In this document: positions 33,634-38,939 of the stretch, piece by piece
Layout: every line of letters starts with the position of its first letter
How positions within the stretch are numbered: position 1 is the first letter of the stretch
Program-made: the position numbers and the translations under genes
Notes under the pieces: model-generated
What the model was told of the DNA's origin: nothing
What the model saw: the letters and a program-made list of their open reading frames with translations, nothing else
Database searches by the model: none
Origin: Acidobacteriaceae bacterium
GTDB taxonomy: Bacteria > Acidobacteriota > Terriglobia > Terriglobales > Acidobacteriaceae
Reading direction: 5' to 3'
DNA length: 38,939 nt
Assembly (NCBI GenBank): GCA_003140785.1
Contig: PLKY01000197.1
Location: 30,360 to 69,298, forward strand

Positions 33634-36600
33634 ATGCGAATTCAATCTGCACGTGCCTTGAATCGACCTTGGATCTCTTCCTTCCGCAGTTTTTCATTTC
33701 AATCCACAATCGCGATCGCCATTTTTGCAGTGCTGGTGTTCGCTTCCCTTGCCCGTTCGCAGGAGATTCCGGCCGAAAGCTACGGTCCCTACAACGCCGT
33801 CTTTCTCCCCGATGGCCCTGGACTGACGAAACAACTGGCCGCCCCTTCGCCCCTCGACAGCCGTACTGCAGCATTGCTCGACAGGCTCGGGCTGAACAAG
33901 GAACCGGATCAGCGCGACGTGTTGCTCGAAGGGCGCGCCACTTGGACTCTGGCCTTCTGGTTTCGTTCCTCCGAGCCGCTGCAAGGGTCGTTGCTGCTGG
34001 CAGGCATCGGCGACCCAGCGGCTGAAGACGCGCGATTCGTCGGAGTCCTCGACGGACGGCTGGCTCTCTGGCTCGGGCGCGGCGATGGATCGGGCAAGCT
34101 GCTCAAGTCTGAGAGCGCCTTGAGCAACACCGAGTGGCATTTCGTCGCACTCGTCGGCGACGGCGAAAACGTCACCCTCTACGCCGACGGCAAGTCAGTT
34201 CTCACCCACGCGCTCGGGCAGGGTGACGTCGCAGGTCATCTGGAGATGGCGTCCGCGCCGCTCGAAGGCATAACAGATCGTCATTTTGGCGGCCAGATTT
34301 GCGGCCTTCGCGTCTACCGTGACGCGCTGCCCGTCGCGCAGACTCTTGCGATGAACCTCGCGCCGCCAGATTTCGCGCTGCCAACTTACGAAGAAGCATC
34401 GCGTCATTGGCCGGTGCAGACCTTTGCCCAAGCCGGATACAGTGCACCGCAGGATCCGTCCACTTACCCACGCGGCAAGGCCGCAATTCAGAAGCCCACA
34501 GCAAAGGCATTGACTGCGGCAGACCTTCATACAGAATTGGTCGGCCAAAATCCTTGGACCATCCAAGGCGGCTGGAAGCTCGCAGCCGCACCAACAGTGA
34601 ACGCGACAGGCGAGGAGATTTCGAAACCAAATTTCACGGTGAAAGATTGGCTGTCCGCCACCGTTCCCGGCACGGTTCTCACCACGATGATCGATCGCGG
34701 CATCTATCCCGATCCCGATTACGGTCTCAATAATCTCGCCATTCCCGAGAACCTCGCGCACCAGGACTACTGGTATCGCGTCGCATTCAAAGTGCCTGCG
34801 GCAGCGCGCGGCCAGCGTCTCACGCTTACCTTCAATGGTGTCAACTATGCCGCTGAAGCGTGGCTCAATGGAAAAGATCTAGGCGGCTTCACCGGCGCGT
34901 TCCTGCGCGGCAAATTCGATGTCACCTCCCTGCTCTCGGCGTCCGACGAAAACGCACTTGCGGTACTCGTAAGTCCCCCGCCGCATCCCGGCATCGCGCA
35001 CGAGCAGTCCATCAAAGCCGGGCCCGGCGAAAACGGCGGCATCGAAGTGCTCGATGGACCGACATTCTCGGCGGCCGAGGGATGGGACTGGATTCCCGGA
35101 ATCCGCGATCGCAACACCGGCATCTGGCAGGATGTCGTGCTGACAGCCACGGGTCCAGTCGAAGTCGGCGACCTGCAGGTGGTCACTACGCTGCCCAAGG
35201 CGGACCGAAGCGAAGCCGACCTCGAAATTGAAGCGCCTTTGACAAATACAGCGAAGGACGCGATTGACGGAGACCTGACCGCGAGCTTCGACAACGTGGC
35301 TGTCACGAAGCACGTGCATCTCTCTCCCGGTGAGACTGTCGTTCAGCTTGAGCCCGCGGAATACGCGCAGCTCAAAGTCCAGAATCCGAAACTGTGGTGG
35401 CCTAACGGCTATGGCGAGCCAGCGCTTCACACTCTGAGCGTCAGCTTTACTGTCGGCGGCAAGAAAAGCGCCGAGCGCAAGATCGACTTCGGCATCCGCG
35501 AAGTAAGTTATGAGACTTCCCTCTTCGACTCGACGGGCCATCTGCGTCGTGTTGAAGTGCTGCCCAGTCGCACCCATGGCTCCGGTGCTCCGCTGATCGA
35601 CGAAAGCCACGAAGGCATTCGCCAAATCGACGACAAAACACCCAACCAGATGCCGCCGGGGCAGCCTTTGCCGGAGTATTTCCGCCATGCGTGGGTCCAT
35701 TCGCTTGCGCCTGGCGCGCTCGATTCCCCGTCGGTTCGCCCGGTGGATGGCGGCTGGCCTGGAACCGACATAGTGATCAAGGTGAACGGCGTGCGGATTG
35801 CCGCACGCGGCGGCAACTGGGGCATGGATGACAGCCGGAAGCGCGTGAGCATCGAGCACCTCGAGCCCTACTTCCGCCTGCATCGCGACGCGCACGTGAA
35901 CATCATCCGCAACTGGATGGGCCAGGATACCGAAGAAAGCTTCTACGCGCTCGCCGACAAATACGGCTTGATGGTCTGGAACGATTTTTGGGAATCGACG
36001 CAAAACTACAATGTCGAAGCGCAGGATCCGCATCTCTTCCTCGAGAATGCCCGCGACACCATTTTGCGTTTCCGCCATCATCCATCCATTGTGGTCTGGT
36101 GCGGCCGCAACGAAGGCGTGCCCCAGCCCATCATCAATGAAGGACTCGCCACACTGGTGCGCACGCTCGATCACACGCGCTACTACACCGGCAGTTCGAA
36201 TCAAGTGAACCTGCGCAACTCGGGCCCGTATCAGTTCCAGCCGCTCGAAACCTACTACCGCATCAACCGCGGCTTCAGCGTCGAACTCGGCATTCCCAGC
36301 GTCCCCACACTTGAGAGCCTGGAGTCTTTCATCCCTGAACCGGATCGCTGGCCCATCAGCGACACGTGGGCGTATCACGATTGGCACCAGAGCGGCAACG
36401 GAGCGGTGGCGCCTTTTCTCGCCCACATGGATACGGAATTCGGCGCACCAAGCAGCCTCGAAGATTTCGAACGCAAGGCGCAGATGCTCGATTATGCGGG
36501 CCACCGTGCGATCTTCGAAGGATTCGCGGCGCACCTATGGGAGCCAAATTCAGGCCGCATGATCTGGATGACTCAACCCGCATGGCCCAGCATGGAATGG

Positions 36601-37263
36601 AATTTTCTAAGCTGGGATTACGACACGCAATCGAGTTTCTACGGGACCCAAAAAGCCTGCGAGCCCGTTCATGCGCAATTGAATCTCGCCGACAACGCGG
36701 TCGACCTGATCAACCTCGGCGAAGCACATTCTTACAAAGTGGAAACACGCATCGTCGGGCTAGACGGCAAGGTCCTGAGCGACCAGACCAATCAAATTGA
36801 CGCAGCAGCCAACGCGCGCACGCCCGTAGGCAAGCCGGATCTGGAAAAGCTGGCAAACGACCATACCATCCTCATCGTCCTCAAAGTCACCGATGCCAAC
36901 GGCGCACCGGTAAGCGACAACATCTATTGGTGGTCAAAGCAGGAGTCGAGTCTCCGCGAGCTCGATGCACTGGCAAATGTCAGGCTCGCTGCCTCCGCGT
37001 CGATGACCGCCAAAGACGGCGAACGCCAGGCGACCATCAAACTCGAAAACACTGGAACTGTCCCGGCATTGCTCGTGAAACTGACGCTCAAAGACGCCGC
37101 ATCGGACGCACGCATCCTGCCGGCCTATTACAGCGAGAATTATGTTTCGCTCTTGCCCGGCGATTCACGCACAATCACCATTGCCTTCCCTGCCGGCGAA
37201 TCCAAACCTGAAATCGCACTACGCGGGTGGAACTTGGAGAAGGAGACGATTGCCGTGCATTGA
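33634..37263 (+). CDS. Large exported GH2 glycoside hydrolase with N-terminal LamG-like domain
   Basis: A 1,209-residue enzyme. A signal peptide with a long basic n-region (residues 1-43, cleavage near ARSQ) is followed by a concanavalin/LamG-like beta-sandwich (about 100-240: ATWTLAFWFRSSEPLQGS, WHFVALVGDGENVTLYADG, GQICGLRVYRDAL). The GH2 core comes next: a sugar-binding domain (YWYRVAFKVP, VNYAAEAWLNGKDLGG), an immunoglobulin-like domain and a TIM barrel with WCGRNEG (Glu827, acid/base) and FSVELGIPS (Glu884, likely nucleophile). C-terminal beta domains complete it. The core resembles the exo-beta-D-glucosaminidase/beta-mannosidase branch rather than LacZ. ATG 33634 is preferred because it gives a normal signal peptide with AGGA upstream; frames from 33427 or 33595 overlap the hairpin or lack a site. 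It is convergent with the LacI gene. The specific sugar is not certain. Confidence 0.88.
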   Translation: MRIQSARALNRPWISSFRSFSFQSTIAIAIFAVLVFASLARSQEIPAESYGPYNAVFLPDGPGLTKQLAAPSPLDSRTAALLDRLGLNKEPDQRDVLLEGRATWTLAFWFRSSEPLQGSLLLAGIGDPAAEDARFVGVLDGRLALWLGRGDGSGKLLKSESALSNTEWHFVALVGDGENVTLYADGKSVLTHALGQGDVAGHLEMASAPLEGITDRHFGGQICGLRVYRDALPVAQTLAMNLAPPDFALPTYEEASRHWPVQTFAQAGYSAPQDPSTYPRGKAAIQKPTAKALTAADLHTELVGQNPWTIQGGWKLAAAPTVNATGEEISKPNFTVKDWLSATVPGTVLTTMIDRGIYPDPDYGLNNLAIPENLAHQDYWYRVAFKVPAAARGQRLTLTFNGVNYAAEAWLNGKDLGGFTGAFLRGKFDVTSLLSASDENALAVLVSPPPHPGIAHEQSIKAGPGENGGIEVLDGPTFSAAEGWDWIPGIRDRNTGIWQDVVLTATGPVEVGDLQVVTTLPKADRSEADLEIEAPLTNTAKDAIDGDLTASFDNVAVTKHVHLSPGETVVQLEPAEYAQLKVQNPKLWWPNGYGEPALHTLSVSFTVGGKKSAERKIDFGIREVSYETSLFDSTGHLRRVEVLPSRTHGSGAPLIDESHEGIRQIDDKTPNQMPPGQPLPEYFRHAWVHSLAPGALDSPSVRPVDGGWPGTDIVIKVNGVRIAARGGNWGMDDSRKRVSIEHLEPYFRLHRDAHVNIIRNWMGQDTEESFYALADKYGLMVWNDFWESTQNYNVEAQDPHLFLENARDTILRFRHHPSIVVWCGRNEGVPQPIINEGLATLVRTLDHTRYYTGSSNQVNLRNSGPYQFQPLETYYRINRGFSVELGIPSVPTLESLESFIPEPDRWPISDTWAYHDWHQSGNGAVAPFLAHMDTEFGAPSSLEDFERKAQMLDYAGHRAIFEGFAAHLWEPNSGRMIWMTQPAWPSMEWNFLSWDYDTQSSFYGTQKACEPVHAQLNLADNAVDLINLGEAHSYKVETRIVGLDGKVLSDQTNQIDAAANARTPVGKPDLEKLANDHTILIVLKVTDANGAPVSDNIYWWSKQESSLRELDALANVRLAASASMTAKDGERQATIKLENTGTVPALLVKLTLKDAASDARILPAYYSENYVSLLPGDSRTITIAFPAGESKPEIALRGWNLEKETIAVH

Positions 37264-37281
37264 CGCACCAGGCGAGCCACT

Positions 37282-38343
37282 TCACTTCGCATGCAACACA
37301 CTCTCGGCAAGCTCCCGCTTTCTAGCCCCGAGGAGTTTCTGATGCGTTCCGCAGGATTCGCGGAGAACCAGCTCCACGGGCAGAACGATGTGTTTCCCTC
37401 GTTCCGTGCGGTCGTTGTTCAGCAAGCGCGAAAACAGAATGTTCGCTCCCATGCGCGCCAGGTCAGTAATCGGCTGGCGCACCACAGTTAACGGAGGGTT
37501 CAGGATGTTGGCCGTCTCAAAGTCGTCAAAGCCGACCAGCGCAACGGATTCCGGAACCCGCACTTTGAGATAGGCCAGCGCGTGAATTGCATTTCGCGTG
37601 ATCAGGTTATTGCTGCAATAGAAGGCTGTGGGCGCGTTTTTGCTATCCAATACGCTGCGAATGGTCGCCACCATTTCGGTTTGCGTGCCGTTGCCGAAAT
37701 AGAATTCCGGCTTCAGGTTCGCCTTCTTCAATGCTTCCCGATAGCCCTCGAACCGCGCGCGGATTGTGTACAGATTGCGCGAGAGGCCGAAAAAAGCAAT
37801 ACGGCGATGGCCATGTTGGATCAAATGATTCACACCCAGTTGCGACCCGAACTTGTTCTCGACGACGACGCTGTCGAAAGAACTGTTCTCTATGGGTCGA
37901 TCGAGGGTCACCACTGGAGTGCGGCTGAACTCACTGCCCGCGATGCGCGACACTCCGCCGGCCGCCGGAATAATAACGAATCCTTCCACCTGGCGGCGGA
38001 GCATACGGCTGGCTTCGTTGTACTCGCTATCGGGGTCTTCGTCCGCCGTGGCAATAATGACGGAATAAGCATGCTCCTTGGCAACCACGCTCACGGTCTG
38101 CGCGCAGATCGCGAAGAATGGATCAACGAGGTTCGGGACAATCACTCCAATTTGATGCGACCGCTGGTCCCGCAGCGCGCGCGCGACTTCGTTCGGCCGG
38201 TAGTTGAGCGTCGCAATGGCATCAAAGACGCGCCGCGACGTCTCCTCGCTCACCTTCACACTGCCGCTCAGCACCCGCGATACGGTCATCGTGCCGACAC
38301 CGGCAAGCTTGGCGACATCGCTCATGCGGGGTGGCCGATTCAT
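37282..38343 (-). CDS. LacI-family transcriptional regulator
   Basis: A 353-residue repressor. The N-terminal helix-turn-helix MSDVAKLAGVGTMTVSRVL (residues 7-25) and hinge NYRPNEVARALR are classic for LacI/GalR. The effector-binding domain (about 60-335) includes IGVIVPNLVDPFFAICAQ and VALVGFDDFETANILNPPL. The start is ATG 38343, with GAGAAG nine bases upstream; an ATG three codons earlier is nearly equivalent. It is divergent from the GH26 gene across a short gap and convergent with GH2 (18 bp). Its effector is probably a sugar freed by the neighbouring enzymes. The tandem central-CG palindromes at 29679-29720 are the best LacI-style sites in the window. A weaker partial palindrome, TTCAATCGAATCAA at 38368-38381, lies next to its own gene and could serve autoregulation. 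Confidence 0.93.
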   Translation of the reverse strand: MNRPPRMSDVAKLAGVGTMTVSRVLSGSVKVSEETSRRVFDAIATLNYRPNEVARALRDQRSHQIGVIVPNLVDPFFAICAQTVSVVAKEHAYSVIIATADEDPDSEYNEASRMLRRQVEGFVIIPAAGGVSRIAGSEFSRTPVVTLDRPIENSSFDSVVVENKFGSQLGVNHLIQHGHRRIAFFGLSRNLYTIRARFEGYREALKKANLKPEFYFGNGTQTEMVATIRSVLDSKNAPTAFYCSNNLITRNAIHALAYLKVRVPESVALVGFDDFETANILNPPLTVVRQPITDLARMGANILFSRLLNNDRTERGKHIVLPVELVLRESCGTHQKLLGARKRELAESVLHAK

Positions 38344-38412
38344 GGCGCTCATCTTCTCGTACAGCCTTTCAATCGAATCAAGTAATCCTCAATCTTTCAC
38401 GGAGCAGAGTCG

Positions 38413-38939
38413 ATGGTCAAGGATCGTATGAAGATCATTAGGAATTCGGTAGTACTTTATCTCGCTGTTGCATCCGCATTGATTCTTGCAAACGCGCAAA
38501 CTGCACCAGCTCCAATCGCTGCACCTCATGCCGCGCCTGTGAACACGAACGCAACGCCCGAGGTACGCGCGCTCCTCAAACAGATCGACCAGATCTCCGG
38601 GCATTTCACTCTGACCGGTCAACATAATTTCCCCAATCACGTTTCGCGCTGGTCCGATCGAATCTATGACCTGACCGGAAAATTCCCAGCGATCTTCGGG
38701 CAGGACTTCGGCTTTTCCGGAGGAGAGGACAAGGACTCTGTCGAAGGTCGTCCTTCGATGATCGAAGAAGCGAAGCGCCAATATCGCAGCGGCGCCGTGA
38801 TTGCGCTGACTTGGCACTCCGTCCGGCCCACCGAAGACGAGCCCGTCACCTTCCACGACAGCGTGCAGGGCCACCTGACCGATTACGAGTGGCAGCAGGT
38901 GCTTACTCCCGGTTCGCCGCTCTACAACCGCTGGTGCGG
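38413..38939 (+). CDS. Exported GH26 mannanase-like hydrolase, 3' partial
   Basis: The frame opens at ATG 38413 and runs off the window; 175 residues are visible. A signal peptide spans about 1-29 (VVLYLAVASALILANAQ). A short Ala/Pro-rich linker follows, and then the beginning of a GH26-like barrel: GHFTLTGQHNF, LTGKFPAIFGQDFGFSGGED, VIALTWHSVRPTEDEPVTF and SPLYNRW, segments that I recognise from GH26 beta-mannanase and mannosidase relatives. The catalytic Glu residues lie beyond the window, so activity cannot be checked. GGAG eight bases upstream supports 38413; an ATG at 38428, with AAGGA close by, is an equal alternative. It is divergent from the LacI gene, with 69 bp between the two starts, so the regulator likely controls it. 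Confidence 0.82.
   Translation, partial: MVKDRMKIIRNSVVLYLAVASALILANAQTAPAPIAAPHAAPVNTNATPEVRALLKQIDQISGHFTLTGQHNFPNHVSRWSDRIYDLTGKFPAIFGQDFGFSGGEDKDSVEGRPSMIEEAKRQYRSGAVIALTWHSVRPTEDEPVTFHDSVQGHLTDYEWQQVLTPGSPLYNRWC

Noticed and set aside
34879-36534. A 551-codon open frame antisense to the GH2 gene
   Set aside because: Composition is Arg/Val/His-rich and family-free, with no ribosome binding site; the opposite strand encodes a coherent GH2 enzyme with catalytic motifs.
38368-38381. TTCAATCGAATCAA as an autoregulatory LacI operator
   Set aside because: Only 10 of 14 positions are symmetric; too weak to list as a separate site, although its position is suitable.
1-38939. Mobile elements, CRISPR arrays, tRNA or rRNA genes
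   Set aside because: No transposase or integrase frame, regularly spaced repeats, or tRNA-like cloverleaf was found when reading the window; a covariance-model scan would be needed to exclude small RNAs.

Overview
The window looks like a carbohydrate-utilisation region of a member of the Acidobacteriota, most likely class Terriglobia. This is inferred from family content, not from a database search. The indicators are two TonB-dependent receptors of about 1,220 residues with an N-terminal carboxypeptidase-regulatory-like domain and no SusD partner, an ASPIC/FG-GAP protein paired with a TPR protein, and secreted glycosidases of families GH78, GH106, GH39, GH2 and GH26. Base composition and coding style look uniform by eye. 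I saw no tRNA, rRNA, transposase, integrase or CRISPR array.

Region 1 (1-3000, + strand) is unrelated to sugars. It holds a truncated NitT/TauT-type ABC permease, a membrane-anchored NMT1-like substrate-binding protein with an unusual CxxxC motif, an exported MerP-like heavy-metal-associated (HMA) protein with a CxxC site, and a Cys-rich DUF169 protein. They read as one operon, and I suspect an undescribed uptake or handling system for a thiophilic metal or metalloid.

Region 2 (3173-13080) is a rhamnose module. GH78 alpha-L-rhamnosidase lies on the + strand. Opposite it is a complete catabolic operon on the - strand: rhaI (isomerase), a chimeric regulator with an IclR-type DNA-binding domain and a periplasmic-binding-protein-like sensor, rhaEW (aldolase fused to lactaldehyde dehydrogenase) and rhaB (kinase). 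A perfect 8-bp-arm palindrome overlaps the -35 of the predicted rhaI promoter.

Region 3 (13464-18426, + strand) is TonB receptor 1, a strong intrinsic terminator, and a periplasmic TPR protein 22 bp further on.

Region 4 (18467-25046, - strand) is a GH106-GH39-isomerase operon with a near-consensus promoter. The isomerase belongs to the L-fucose/L-arabinose isomerase fold family.

Region 5 (25098-33470) is a divergent unit. A ROK-TPR-ASPIC/UnbV operon runs leftward and TonB receptor 2 runs rightward. Between them lie two tandem LacI-style operators just downstream of the receptor promoter.

Region 6 (33634-38939) is a large GH2 enzyme with an N-terminal LamG-like domain, a LacI-family regulator and the start of a GH26 mannanase-like gene that runs off the window.

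Together, outer-membrane receptors import oligosaccharides, secreted and periplasmic hydrolases remove rhamnose and other sugars, and the rha operon converts L-rhamnose to dihydroxyacetone phosphate and L-lactate. No inner-membrane rhamnose transporter or mutarotase is visible.
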